Shown: one piece after another, positions 25,680 to 34,940 of the stretch
Layout: each line of letters begins with the position of its first letter
Numbering within the stretch: the stretch's first letter is position 1
Assembly: GCA_966211305.1 (NCBI GenBank)
Contig: CBIHPC010000004.1
Span: 1 to 64,000, forward strand
Origin: Niastella sp966211305
GTDB lineage: Bacteria; Bacteroidota; Bacteroidia; Chitinophagales; Chitinophagaceae
Direction: 5' to 3'
Length of the DNA: 64,000 nt
The notes under the pieces: model-generated
Told to the model about the DNA's origin: nothing
What the model saw: only the letters and a program-made list of their open reading frames with translations
Database searches by the model: none
Program-made: the position numbers and the translations under genes

Positions 25680-25764
25680 TGATATGTGGAAATATATGCT
25701 AACCCGCCTTTATTACCCTGGCAATTACCTCAATCCGGCCTTTCAGGCAACACCTTCCTGCGTT

Positions 25765-25776
25765 TGATTTTAATCA
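25765..25776. promoter_or_regulatory. TGAY-N4-RTCA box (TGATTTTAATCA)
   Basis: A near-perfect FNR-like dyad lies 67 bases before the chosen start of the second universal stress gene. Confidence 0.65.
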
Positions 25777-25843
25777 TTCCCTGCTGTAACCACCATCATA
25801 GGCAACGCTATTGATTATAAATAGCTTTAGTAAAACATCTGAT

Positions 25844-26668
25844 ATGAAAAAGATCTTAGTTGCTGTTGATCACAGGGAGATTAATATTAATGTATTGGAT
25901 TTTGCATGTTATATCGCCAAACTAACACACTCAAAACTCGCAGGGGTATTTGTTGACAAAAAAGAGCTGCAGGAACAGCCGATGAAAACGCCAGTATATT
26001 CAGCTACTGCAGCATCTTCAACAACCGGCACACCCATAACGGAAGTTATGGATCAGAATATCCGTTTGTTCAAAGAAGCCTGTACCAACAGGGGAGCTAA
26101 TTGTATTATTCATAAGGATATGGCGATATCTGTTGACGACATCATTCAGGAAAGCCGGTTTGCAGAGCTTCTTATAGTTGATCCTGCCATGTCGTTCGGT
26201 GAAAAAAGAGAAGAGATCCCCAGTCACTATATAAAGGAAGTGCTGGCTAAATCTGAATGTCCGGTATTGCTGGCTCCTTTTAGTTTTTATGGTATTGATG
26301 AAGTGGTATTCGCCTACGATGGTAAATCCGAATCCGTTTATGCCATTAAACAATTTATTTATCTCTTTCCTGAGTTAACAGGAAAAAAGGTTACAGTACT
26401 TCAGGTCAATGAGGACGGCGGGAACGTATTTATCGGCAAAGAGAAAATAGGAGAGTTGCTCCAGCTCCATTATTCCAGCATTGGTTTTCAACTGTTGAGT
26501 GGAAAGGCCAGTGATAAACTGTTCGGGTACCTGCTTGGAAAGAAAAATGTTTTTGTTGTTATGGGCGCTTTTGGCCGAAGTATGCTCTCCGGGATATTCA
26601 AACACAGTACCGCGGAGTTAGTTATTAAAACCATTAATCTTCCTGTATTTATTGCTCACCACAAATAG
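25844..26668 (+). CDS. Universal stress protein, two UspA domains (second of three)
   Basis: The start at 25844 (MKKILVAVDHREI) fits the family; the ATG at 25811 adds an unrelated leader. The 274 residues hold two Usp folds, with FAELLIVDPAM and SECPVLLAPF in the first and VFVVMGAFGRSMLSG in the second. The second fold thus keeps the Gly-rich loop region better than the first. It is 8 bases from the third Usp gene, so the two share a transcript that probably extends to the bactofilin-like gene. The promoter has the island box. Confidence 0.88.
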   Translation: MKKILVAVDHREININVLDFACYIAKLTHSKLAGVFVDKKELQEQPMKTPVYSATAASSTTGTPITEVMDQNIRLFKEACTNRGANCIIHKDMAISVDDIIQESRFAELLIVDPAMSFGEKREEIPSHYIKEVLAKSECPVLLAPFSFYGIDEVVFAYDGKSESVYAIKQFIYLFPELTGKKVTVLQVNEDGGNVFIGKEKIGELLQLHYSSIGFQLLSGKASDKLFGYLLGKKNVFVVMGAFGRSMLSGIFKHSTAELVIKTINLPVFIAHHK

Positions 26669-26676
26669 CTTTCAAT

Positions 26677-27516
26677 ATGAAAAAGATACTTGCAGTAATC
26701 GACGGATTAAAATATTCGGAAAGTACTACAGCTTACGCTGTTTACATAGCCAAACATACCAACTCACATCTGGTTGGGATTTTTCTTGATGACGTTACTT
26801 ATCATAGTTATAAGATCTATGACCTGGTAAGCAAAGAAGGAGAGGTAAACGAAGAAAAAATGGCTTCTCTTGGTAAGCAGGATGAAATTGCCAGGGATGT
26901 ATCTTCCAATAAATTCAACAGGGCCTGCCAGGAAGCCGGCATCAATTATTCTGTACACCATGACAGAAATATTGCCATTCATGAACTGATTCACGAAAGT
27001 ATTTTTGCCGATCTGCTTATAATAGATATCAAAGAAACATTTACTCATTACGAAGAAAGGTTGCCTACACGGTTTGTAAGGGAACTGTTAAGTGAAGTGC
27101 AATGCCCTGTACTGGTGGTGCCGCAAAAGTTCAAGCCGTTCGAGAAGACCGTTTTTCTGTATGACGGCGAACCGGCTTCTGTTTTTGCGATCAGGGCTTA
27201 CAGCTATCTTTTTGCAGAATTCAAAGACCTGACAACAGAAGTTATTTCGGTAAAAAGTTCACGGGAAACATTACATGTACCTGATAACAGGCTGATGAAG
27301 GAATTTATGAAGCGGCACTTTGCCGAAACAGGTTATACTGTACTGAGGGGTGAAGCTGAATTGGAAATAGTAAAACACCTGAAGGGAAATAAGCAGGATT
27401 TGTTAATTGTTCTGGGTGCTTACAACAGGGGAATGGTTTCCCGGTGGTTCAGGCCGAGCCTGGCCGATATACTTATGGAAGAGGTCAATAAGCCTTTGTT
27501 TATAGCACACCATTAA
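26677..27516 (+). CDS. Universal stress protein, two UspA domains (third of three)
   Basis: The 279-residue protein starts MKKILAVIDGLKYSES, a clean Usp opening. The first fold ends with FADLLIIDIKE and VQCPVLVVPQKF, the second with DLLIVLGAYNRGMVSRWF. It is 8 bases behind the second Usp gene and 28 before the bactofilin-like gene. The three paralogues are clearly related to each other but diverged, so the duplication is not recent. It probably acts in the cytoplasm as a nucleotide-binding stress effector. Confidence 0.88.
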   Translation: MKKILAVIDGLKYSESTTAYAVYIAKHTNSHLVGIFLDDVTYHSYKIYDLVSKEGEVNEEKMASLGKQDEIARDVSSNKFNRACQEAGINYSVHHDRNIAIHELIHESIFADLLIIDIKETFTHYEERLPTRFVRELLSEVQCPVLVVPQKFKPFEKTVFLYDGEPASVFAIRAYSYLFAEFKDLTTEVISVKSSRETLHVPDNRLMKEFMKRHFAETGYTVLRGEAELEIVKHLKGNKQDLLIVLGAYNRGMVSRWFRPSLADILMEEVNKPLFIAHH

Positions 27517-27544
27517 TTAAATCATCGCATATAACTCATTATTT

Positions 27545-28744
27545 ATGAAACGCTTTATATGCCTGGTTATTCTGTTGAGCACGGCAGTCTCTGTGCAGGC
27601 CATCAGGATCAGGACCGGTAAAAATATAATTATTGATAAACCGGTGTATGAGGATATGTATATCTCAGGAGGAGAGATCTCGATCAATGCGCCGGTATAT
27701 GGTGATTTAATCATTGCCGGAGGAACGGTGATCATAAATGACAGTATACTAAATGATCTCCTTGCCGCTGGCGGCACTATCACTTTAAATGGTCATGTGG
27801 GAGATGATATTCGTTGTGCCGGCGGCAGGCTGAATATATTGAAAAATGTATCAGGCGATGTTGTGGTAACCGGTGGAAATGTCGTAATAGGCAAGGAAGC
27901 AATAATTGGAAACCTGATATCTGCCGGAGGCGAAATTATACTGGATGGCCGGGTAAATGGAACCGTTAAATCAGCTTCCGGAAAATTTACCCTGAATGGG
28001 ATCGTGCTAAATGATATGGATTGCCGCGGAGGCAATATTTCGATAAATGGCGCAGTAGGCGGGCGGTCAGTCATTGTAGGCGATAAAATTAATATTGAAA
28101 GAAATGCCGTATTTGACAATGATGTCCGTTACTGGAGCCCCTCAAAGGATGTTCAATTCAATAATTCAATAAAAAACGGCCGGGCCATTTACGATCCGTC
28201 TTTGCGAATAAATCAGGCTCAATGGTACCTGCTGGGGTTTACCTCGGTTCTTGGACTGGCCTGGTACCTCGGTACGGTTTTAATAATGATCATGGCCATC
28301 CAGTATTTATTCAGAAGAACCATGAAAAAGGCTGGTCATACTTTTTATGACAAAACATTGAAGTCGCTGGGGTTTGGCTTATTATTTTGGATCGGTGTAC
28401 CGGTAGCTGCGGCAATAGCCTGTATAACTATCATCGGCTTACCAATTGGGCTTATTTTACTATTCGGCTATGTTACACTCGCGGTTTTTGCCGGCACTAT
28501 AACTGCCGTAGTGGTAGCCAGCTGGTTAAACAACCGTTCTCCTGCCAACTGGTCATATTGGCGGCAGGTAACAGTTTCCCTGGGTATTTTTATTGTTATT
28601 AAGATATTGTCGCTAATACCCTTTCTCGGCTGGTTTGTTTTTGGCGCACTTGTATGTATTGCTTTTGGCTCTATATTACTGAACGTAAAATGGCGCAGAA
28701 CACCGGTTGAACCAGCGCCCAGGCGGCAAAAGATTGTTGCTTAA
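27545..28744 (+). CDS. Bactofilin-like beta-helix membrane protein
   Basis: The 399-residue protein has a signal peptide (MKRFICLVILLSTAVSVQA). A right-handed beta-helix of repeated turns follows (about 25-205, with units such as GDLIIAGGTVIIND and DIRCAGGRLNIL), and then about four membrane helices between 225 and 380. Polymer-forming bactofilin folds usually lie in the cytoplasm; here the helix should be periplasmic and tethered by the C-terminal membrane part. It is 28 bases after the third Usp gene and probably in the same transcript. An envelope-stabilising role is inferred. Confidence 0.8.
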   Translation: MKRFICLVILLSTAVSVQAIRIRTGKNIIIDKPVYEDMYISGGEISINAPVYGDLIIAGGTVIINDSILNDLLAAGGTITLNGHVGDDIRCAGGRLNILKNVSGDVVVTGGNVVIGKEAIIGNLISAGGEIILDGRVNGTVKSASGKFTLNGIVLNDMDCRGGNISINGAVGGRSVIVGDKINIERNAVFDNDVRYWSPSKDVQFNNSIKNGRAIYDPSLRINQAQWYLLGFTSVLGLAWYLGTVLIMIMAIQYLFRRTMKKAGHTFYDKTLKSLGFGLLFWIGVPVAAAIACITIIGLPIGLILLFGYVTLAVFAGTITAVVVASWLNNRSPANWSYWRQVTVSLGIFIVIKILSLIPFLGWFVFGALVCIAFGSILLNVKWRRTPVEPAPRRQKIVA

Positions 28745-28768
28745 TTACTATTTCGGAAAGATCGGTAG

Positions 28769-28888
28769 TTTGTTAGAAAAATCGGACAATTCCTGGTGCA
28801 ACAGGGTATAAATAGTATCTCTTTTAATGCCGAAGCTTTTATGAAAGCCAAAGAAAATATTATTCAACTGAAAACTAAGATCATCTGA
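28769..28888 (+). pseudogene. Remnant of phosphoenolpyruvate synthase (ppsA), C-terminus
   Basis: After a stop at 28766-28768 the frame reads FLVQQGINSISFNAEAF and KAKENIIQL up to the TGA at 28886-28888. The LVxxGINSISFNxxxF motif is the end of the PEP-binding TIM barrel in PEP synthase. About 95 percent of the gene is missing. It marks a deletion next to the regulator gene. Confidence 0.75.
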
Positions 28889-29205
28889 TAATCAATGCAA
28901 TATTAGGCGTGCTCACAGTCGGTTAATGACAGTGGGCATTATTTTTTGTATTTAACTGAATTAAATCAGGTATGCTGCTGAAGAAAATCAGGTGAAGTAC
29001 ACCTGCAATTACAAATCTTTGCAAAAGGTTGCCAGCATGATCTGGTAAAACGACTGGAGCTATTCCTTTTGAACTGCTAATTTATATTCCTCGGTTCTAA
29101 TTCACGGCAAAACACACTTTTCCTGTCCCGGATGAAACCTGTAATCCTATAAAACCTAAAAGGTAGGTTATAAATATTCTTCACATTAATTAAAGCCTGA
29201 CAATC
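28889..29205. other. Spacer before the receiver-Crp regulator
   Basis: This AT-rich spacer has no gene I can support. It contains TGACAGTGGGCA at 28927-28938, one base off the island box. No perfect box was seen, so autoregulation is not shown. Confidence 0.45.
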
Positions 29206-30240
29206 ATGAAAAAGATTTTAGTTATTGAAGACAATGAACAGGTTCGGGATAATATTGCAGAGATCCTGGAGTTGGCTAATTACCAGGTGTGTAAGGCGGA
29301 GAATGGCAAAGAAGGTATGATTACCGCCATTAAGGAGGCGCCGGATCTTATCCTTTGCGACATCATGATGCCCGTTCTGGATGGCTATGGGCTATTACAT
29401 CTATTGAAAAAGAACGTCGCTTTACGTAATACGCCATTCATTTTTTTGACGGCCAAAGCCGACAGAACCGAATTGCGTAAAGGTATGGATCTTGGGGCCG
29501 ATGATTACCTGATCAAACCTTTTGAAGATACCGATCTGCTGAGCGCAGTAGAAACCAGACTGAAAAAAGCCGAAATGGTGAAAATCTCAACTGAAGATGG
29601 TAAACTATCAGACTTTAAAAAGGCCGTGTCTGAAAATGAAATAATGCAATTCCTGACCGAATACAGGGACGTTAATATTTATAAGAAAAAACAGATCCTT
29701 TATTCAGAAGGGAACCGGCCATTGCGACTATACTATATCAGGAAAGGCAAAGTGAAGACATTTAAAACAAACCAGGATGGTAAACAATTGATAACGGGCT
29801 TATATAAAGAAGGCGATTTCTTAGGTTATGTGCCGTTAATGGAAGGCACGTCATACCGGGAAACAGCCGAAGCTATCGAATATACAGAACTGATAGCAAT
29901 TCCTAAAGAGGATTTTCTGGAAGTAATTAATACAAGCCGGGAGGCTGTAAAAAAATTTACCGTTTTGCTTACACAGAATCTTTCTAAGATGGAAGAAATG
30001 CTGGTAAGAATGGCATATAATTCCCTGCGCAAAAAGGTTGCAGAGGCATTGATTGATGTATATAGTATTTATAAAGCGAACATCGATATGAGCCGTCAGA
30101 ATCTTGCAGCCATTGCGGGTACCGCTACTGAATCGATGATAAGAACGCTTAATGAGTTTAAATTGGAAAAGTTAATAGATATAAATGATGGAATTATTAC
30201 CATCCTCAATGAAAAGAAACTGGCTAGTATGGTAAACTGA
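29206..30240 (+). CDS. Response regulator fused to a CRP/FNR-type transcription factor
   Basis: The 344-residue protein joins three parts. The first is a CheY-like receiver (1-120; phospho-acceptor Asp52 in LCDIMMPVLDG, KPF at about 105). The second is a cNMP-binding fold (about 145-245, KKKQILYSEGNRPLRLYYIRKG). The third is a Crp-type winged HTH (about 270-335, SRQNLAAIAGTATESMIRTL). There are no N-terminal cysteines for an iron-sulfur cluster, so oxygen would be sensed by a partner kinase, not directly. The recognition helix keeps the Glu and Arg that read TGA half-sites in CRP and FNR. It is thus the best candidate to bind the TGAY-N4-RTCA boxes. The HPF gene follows by 34 bases. Confidence 0.92.
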   Translation: MKKILVIEDNEQVRDNIAEILELANYQVCKAENGKEGMITAIKEAPDLILCDIMMPVLDGYGLLHLLKKNVALRNTPFIFLTAKADRTELRKGMDLGADDYLIKPFEDTDLLSAVETRLKKAEMVKISTEDGKLSDFKKAVSENEIMQFLTEYRDVNIYKKKQILYSEGNRPLRLYYIRKGKVKTFKTNQDGKQLITGLYKEGDFLGYVPLMEGTSYRETAEAIEYTELIAIPKEDFLEVINTSREAVKKFTVLLTQNLSKMEEMLVRMAYNSLRKKVAEALIDVYSIYKANIDMSRQNLAAIAGTATESMIRTLNEFKLEKLIDINDGIITILNEKKLASMVN

Positions 30241-30274
30241 TTTAATTAATTATTCATTTATTTAAAGTTGTACA

Positions 30275-30577
30275 ATGAACCTGAATATAATATCACCCGG
30301 GATTCGGGTGAGCGGGGAATTTGAGACTGTTATGCGCCGGAAGTTTGCCGGCCTTGAAAAAATTTACAACCATATTACCGGGTATGAAATAGTGTTAAGA
30401 AAAACAGAAGCGGGCAAACTGAATAATTGTGAGATCGAATGCCACGTATTGATACCCAAAAGCGCTTTCATTTGCCGCGAACGGGCTGATGATTTTTATG
30501 CCGCGCTCGATCAGGCTATTGAAAATCTGACGAGGCAATTAAAAAAACATAAGGAAGGGCCTGCTGAAATATGGTAA
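30275..30577 (+). CDS. hpf: Ribosome hibernation promoting factor (HPF/RaiA family, short form)
   Basis: The 100-residue protein has the S30AE fold: a central ISPGIRVSGEFETVMRRKF strand-helix, then AGKLNNCEIECHVLIPK, and the C-terminal ADDFYAALDQAIENLTRQLKKHK motif. It binds the 30S decoding centre and keeps ribosomes inactive in stationary phase. It is the short form without a dimerising C-terminal domain. It is 34 bases after the receiver-Crp regulator and probably cotranscribed. A second member lies at 44556. Confidence 0.9.
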   Translation: MNLNIISPGIRVSGEFETVMRRKFAGLEKIYNHITGYEIVLRKTEAGKLNNCEIECHVLIPKSAFICRERADDFYAALDQAIENLTRQLKKHKEGPAEIW

Positions 30578-30619
30578 ATTCCGGCAAAGATTATTTGGAT
30601 AATAATATCTACGTATAGT

Positions 30620-33139
30620 TTATTGCAGCCTTGGTTCCCGGTGATAAAAAAAAGCCCGCTTTAACAATTCCGCTGTCATTACATATGCGAGTAATACAAT
30701 GACAATGATCAATGCCTGCTGCGGCTGTATACCCGAAAAGCCAAATATACCGGCCAGGGGAGAGAACGGCAGGTAAAGAATAAGTATAAATGAAAGCGAC
30801 GATGTGATCAACAACAGCCTGCCAGGCCTGCTTCTGATCACGGCTTTTTTGGTTCTTACAATAAACAATATAAATAGCTCAGTGACCGATGATACCACAA
30901 ACCAACCTGTTTGGAATGATGAGTTAGTAAGTTGTAAATGAAAGAAAAGGAGATAGAAGGTTAAAAAATCAAATATAGAACTGTGTAAACCGAAGACAAG
31001 CATAAAACGACGGATCAATTTAATATTCCATTTTTGGGGCCTGGTCAATTCTTCATTGTCTACATGGTCTGAAGCCACGGACAGGAATGGAAGGTCTGTG
31101 ATGAGGTTAGTTAACAATATCTGTTTGGGCAACATAGGTAAGAATGGAAGGAACAGCGAAGCGCCAGCAACACTAAGCATGTTGCCGAAGGTTGCGCCGG
31201 TAGAGATAAAGATGTATTTCATAGAATTCACAAAAGATGTCCTGCCTTCACAGATCCCATCGGTAAGAACAGACAGGTCTTTTTCTATCAATACAAAATC
31301 TGCAGCCTCTTTCGCTATATCAACTGCATTATTGGTTGAAATTCCAACGTCAGCTGCGTTGATAGCTGCCGCATCGTTGATACCATCGCCAATATATGCC
31401 ACGGTAAAATGTGATTTCTGAAGCGCCTTTATTATTGCTTCTTTTTGGTGTGGCTCAATTTCAGTAAAAATGTCAGTTTGTTGTGCCTTAATGATCAATG
31501 CTTCGGGCGATAAATAGTGCATTTCCTCACCGGTTAAAATAACAGGATTTTTTATGCCGAGTTTCCCCGCTACATGCGCTGCCGCAAATCTATTATCACC
31601 GGTTATGATCTTAACCTGTATATTCAATTGTTCAAGCCTTTGAAAAGAAGAAAGCGTACTCTCTTTCAACGGGTCTTCAAGTAAGATAAAACCAAGAAAT
31701 ATCATATCACTTTCATCGCTTCTTACAATTTTACCATCTTCTATCATCTTGTAACAAACGCCCAATACTCTATATCCTAAATGACAATACCTGATAAAAT
31801 CTTTGTTTATCCTGTCTCGCGTTACTTCATCCAATGATGTAGTTTCTCCAATTCCCGATTCTGCAAAACCACAGATCTGGATGATATTGGCAAAAGCACC
31901 TTTAGTGATGATCAAACGCGACGTTTCTTTATTTACCGCTACACTTAATCGTTTTCGTATAAAATCATAAGGGATCTCATTTATTTTTTCATAACCGGAA
32001 GTTGACATATCAAGTGACATGATCGCCTGATCAACGGGATTGGTAAACCCTTTTTGAAAAGAAGCGTTCAAAAAAGCATACAGCCGCAGCCGGTCGCTCT
32101 TCATTCCGTTAATATCAACAAAGTCTTTAACTGTCAATATCCCTTCGGTAATAGTGCCTGTTTTATCGGTACATAAAACATTTACTTCGCCGAAATTGAA
32201 AATACCGGAAAGCTTCTTTACAATGACTTTCTTTTTTAACATTCTTCTTGTGCCTGCTGCCATGGCAAATGTCATGATGGCCGGCAGCAATTCCGGCGCC
32301 ATGCCTACCGCAAGCGCAAGGGAAAATAAAATCGATTCAAAAAATGGCTTTTGGAAGTAAAGGTTCGATAATAGTATAATTAGTGAAAGAATGACGGTAG
32401 CCCTCAATAGAAAAAAACCAAAATGACCAATTCCCTTTTCAAAAGCTGTTTCAGGTGATTGAACAAGGCTGTGGGCCATTTGTCCGAACACCGTTTCTTC
32501 GCCTACATGTACGGCAATGGCTGTGGCTGATCCGCTAACCACGTTGGTACCTTTCCATAAAGCGTTATACTTTTTACGCATAGGCAGTGAATCGCTCAGA
32601 ATGCCGGCCGATTTTTCAACCGGATAGGATTCGCCCGTCAGTGTACTTTCATTTACATGCAGGTCGTTGCTTTCTATTATACGGCAATCTGCAGGAATTA
32701 TATCTCCTGCGTCAAATAGTAAAATATCGCCTGGCACGATTTTACCGGCGGGTAATTGCACAGGTACATTATCCCGCAATACAGTATGTTTTGTCTCAGT
32801 TAATTTTTGCAGTTTCTCAACAGCTTTTCCTGCATTAAGCTCCTGCCAGAAACCGAGCAGGCCGGTAATTAATAGAATTAAAAAGATAATAATGCTGTCT
32901 GATGACTGGCCCAGGATCGCAGATAGCGAAACGGCAACTGCCAAAAGCAGCAATAGCGGGTTCTTAAACTGCCTGATCAGTAATTTAAAATTTTTCCTAT
33001 ACCGGCTTTCTGCAATATGTTGCTTTGCCTGGCTTTTTTCCCTTTCCGCCGCAATGGAAGGAAGTAATCCTTTTGGGGATGAACGTAAAAGAACAAATAG
33101 TTGCTCAATAGTGGCGGAAGAAAATTTCTGTTTTAACAT
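30620..33139 (-). CDS. mgtA: P-type ATPase, magnesium-importing (MgtA-like)
   Basis: The 839-residue protein has the full P-type layout: an N-terminal membrane pair, actuator loop with LTGESYPVEKSAG, phosphorylation site DKTGTITEG, hinge motif GDGINDAAA, and a C-terminal membrane bundle. The segment FGFFLLRATVILSL and the overall length are closest to MgtA/MgtB magnesium transporters. Calcium-type ATPases are the main alternative. It is 55 bases downstream of the phosphorylase-like gene on the same strand, so both likely share the promoter upstream of the Hsp20 gene. Magnesium supply would help stabilise resting ribosomes. Confidence 0.85.
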   Translation of the reverse strand: MLKQKFSSATIEQLFVLLRSSPKGLLPSIAAEREKSQAKQHIAESRYRKNFKLLIRQFKNPLLLLLAVAVSLSAILGQSSDSIIIFLILLITGLLGFWQELNAGKAVEKLQKLTETKHTVLRDNVPVQLPAGKIVPGDILLFDAGDIIPADCRIIESNDLHVNESTLTGESYPVEKSAGILSDSLPMRKKYNALWKGTNVVSGSATAIAVHVGEETVFGQMAHSLVQSPETAFEKGIGHFGFFLLRATVILSLIILLSNLYFQKPFFESILFSLALAVGMAPELLPAIMTFAMAAGTRRMLKKKVIVKKLSGIFNFGEVNVLCTDKTGTITEGILTVKDFVDINGMKSDRLRLYAFLNASFQKGFTNPVDQAIMSLDMSTSGYEKINEIPYDFIRKRLSVAVNKETSRLIITKGAFANIIQICGFAESGIGETTSLDEVTRDRINKDFIRYCHLGYRVLGVCYKMIEDGKIVRSDESDMIFLGFILLEDPLKESTLSSFQRLEQLNIQVKIITGDNRFAAAHVAGKLGIKNPVILTGEEMHYLSPEALIIKAQQTDIFTEIEPHQKEAIIKALQKSHFTVAYIGDGINDAAAINAADVGISTNNAVDIAKEAADFVLIEKDLSVLTDGICEGRTSFVNSMKYIFISTGATFGNMLSVAGASLFLPFLPMLPKQILLTNLITDLPFLSVASDHVDNEELTRPQKWNIKLIRRFMLVFGLHSSIFDFLTFYLLFFHLQLTNSSFQTGWFVVSSVTELFILFIVRTKKAVIRSRPGRLLLITSSLSFILILYLPFSPLAGIFGFSGIQPQQALIIVIVLLAYVMTAELLKRAFFYHREPRLQ

Positions 33140-33194
33140 CTGGCTTAATAGTGGATGTAATTTACTTTAAGCATCACCGGGAAATAGTTTCATT

Positions 33195-34901
33195 TCAGGT
33201 AAATTGGTTTGTCAGGATCAATTGATCGTTGTCTTGTTTTTTTGGCTCAATGTTTACTGTATACATCCTTTCATAATATTGGGCTGCCATGCGGTCACTA
33301 TCAAAATAGGGCAGCACGTCCTGCATACTGTTTTTAATGATCGAAAGCCATCTGGAAGGGTAGTCGTAATACATAGGAATGATTTCTTTTTCCAGCAGGT
33401 CATATAAATTATTAGCGTCGATAGCGTCCTGTTCATAATCTGTCAACCCCGGTTGTGCCGGGGGAATAATAAAGCTGTTGATCTTGTCCTTTGAAAATTC
33501 CGGAAACCATCCGTCGGGTGTGCTTACGTTTATGGCACCATTCATGGCAGCAGCCATTCCACTGGTGCCTGAGGCTTCATGCGTTAAACGCGGAACGTTC
33601 AACCATACGTCTGCACCGTTTTTTAATAGCTTTGAAAGTTTCAGCTCATACCCAACCAAAACGGAGCAGTTTTTATACGATTTGCATATGTTTACAATTT
33701 TATCGAAAATGCCGATGGATGTATAGTCCATGGGATATGGTTTGCCGGCCCAGATGATTTGTACCGGCCTTTCAGTACTATTGGCAATGCTGTTGAACCT
33801 TTCCATATTATAGAAAAGCAGATCTGCCCGTTTATAACCGGTAAAACGTTTCGCAAAAACAATGGTCAAAACTTTTTCGTCATAGATCTCCCCGGTTTGA
33901 TCGGCTACAACGTCAAACAAATTGCTTTTTCCAACATACTTTCTCATCCTGATCCCATCCATATTATTCTGGGATATTTCTTTATACATTTCGTGGTCTG
34001 CCCAATATGTAAAGTTCTGTGCATTGGTGATGGAGATTATCGGACAGATGCCCTGGTAGGAACTCCACATTTTTATCAGTGTTTGCAAATGATTCTTTGA
34101 TACACCGTTTGCCATGCCGGAAAGCCGGAGAGCGCTTAACGTGTGATTTAATACGTGATCTTCCGACCGGGTGATCATTCTTACTTCCGTAACCGGAACA
34201 CAGCAAAAAAAACCCATTCTTTCAAGCAGCAGGAAATCTGTTTGCGGATTCCCTGCCTGTTCAGGCGTATGATTGGTAAATACCAGTTTCTTCCTTACTT
34301 TCTGAATATCCTTGAATTCGTTGTATAAGTGGAAGGCGAGTGGTAAGGCGTGTGATTCGTTCAGATGATACACCTCAGGTTTCCAGTTCAGATGTTCAAA
34401 GAGTTTCGCTCCGCCTACACCGAGCAGAATGGCGGCCGCTATGCTGGTTTCGGGGTTGGCATCGTACAGTTTATGCGAAATAGTTTTCGCCAGGTAATCG
34501 TTCTCAGGAAGGTCGGTGGTCAACAAAAAAACAGGCGCCGTATTAAATACTTCGGGCGGAAGGTAATACGCTGTTACCCATACATCATGGCCTGAAACCT
34601 GGATCGTATACCGGATGTCGGTTTTTACTAAAAAACCATACACCTTTTCCTCGAATAATACATCCATGGACTGATCGCTTTTTCGTATCTGATCATAATA
34701 TCCATATTTCCATAAAATACCAACGCCCACCATGTTTTGTTTTAATTCGAAGGCGCTACGCATGTGAGAGCCGGCTAAAAAGCCTAACCCTCCGGCGTAG
34801 ATCTTCAGGGGTTGATGAATGGCATACTCCATGCAAAAGTATGCCACGGGAGCAGCATATTCAGCAGCATATTGATAAGGATGATTAAATGAAAAGCTCA
34901 T
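33195..34901 (-). CDS. Alpha-glucan phosphorylase-like protein (GT35) lacking the PLP lysine
   Basis: The 568-residue protein has the short type of glycogen/alpha-glucan phosphorylase fold. Motifs include PVAYFCMEYAI near the start, YHLNESHALPLAF, FAKRFTGYKRADLLF and EASGTSGMAAAMNGAINVS. In phosphorylases the motif after EASGT carries the lysine that binds pyridoxal phosphate (NMKFxLNG in the classical enzyme). Here the residue after Met449 is Ala450. The phosphate-site Lys and Arg of the GYKR block are kept. The protein may be a catalytically changed member of the family, or a glucan binder. It is 39 bases after the Hsp20 gene. Confidence 0.82.
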   Translation of the reverse strand: MSFSFNHPYQYAAEYAAPVAYFCMEYAIHQPLKIYAGGLGFLAGSHMRSAFELKQNMVGVGILWKYGYYDQIRKSDQSMDVLFEEKVYGFLVKTDIRYTIQVSGHDVWVTAYYLPPEVFNTAPVFLLTTDLPENDYLAKTISHKLYDANPETSIAAAILLGVGGAKLFEHLNWKPEVYHLNESHALPLAFHLYNEFKDIQKVRKKLVFTNHTPEQAGNPQTDFLLLERMGFFCCVPVTEVRMITRSEDHVLNHTLSALRLSGMANGVSKNHLQTLIKMWSSYQGICPIISITNAQNFTYWADHEMYKEISQNNMDGIRMRKYVGKSNLFDVVADQTGEIYDEKVLTIVFAKRFTGYKRADLLFYNMERFNSIANSTERPVQIIWAGKPYPMDYTSIGIFDKIVNICKSYKNCSVLVGYELKLSKLLKNGADVWLNVPRLTHEASGTSGMAAAMNGAINVSTPDGWFPEFSKDKINSFIIPPAQPGLTDYEQDAIDANNLYDLLEKEIIPMYYDYPSRWLSIIKNSMQDVLPYFDSDRMAAQYYERMYTVNIEPKKQDNDQLILTNQFT

Positions 34902-34940
34902 AGACGCGTATTTATGACATCAGTTTTTAAAAAATGGCTT

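Noticed and set aside
28927..28938. TGACAGTGGGCA as an autoregulatory box of the receiver-Crp gene
   Set aside because: It has one mismatch in the conserved half-site and lies 268 bases from the start; not counted among the 17 sites.
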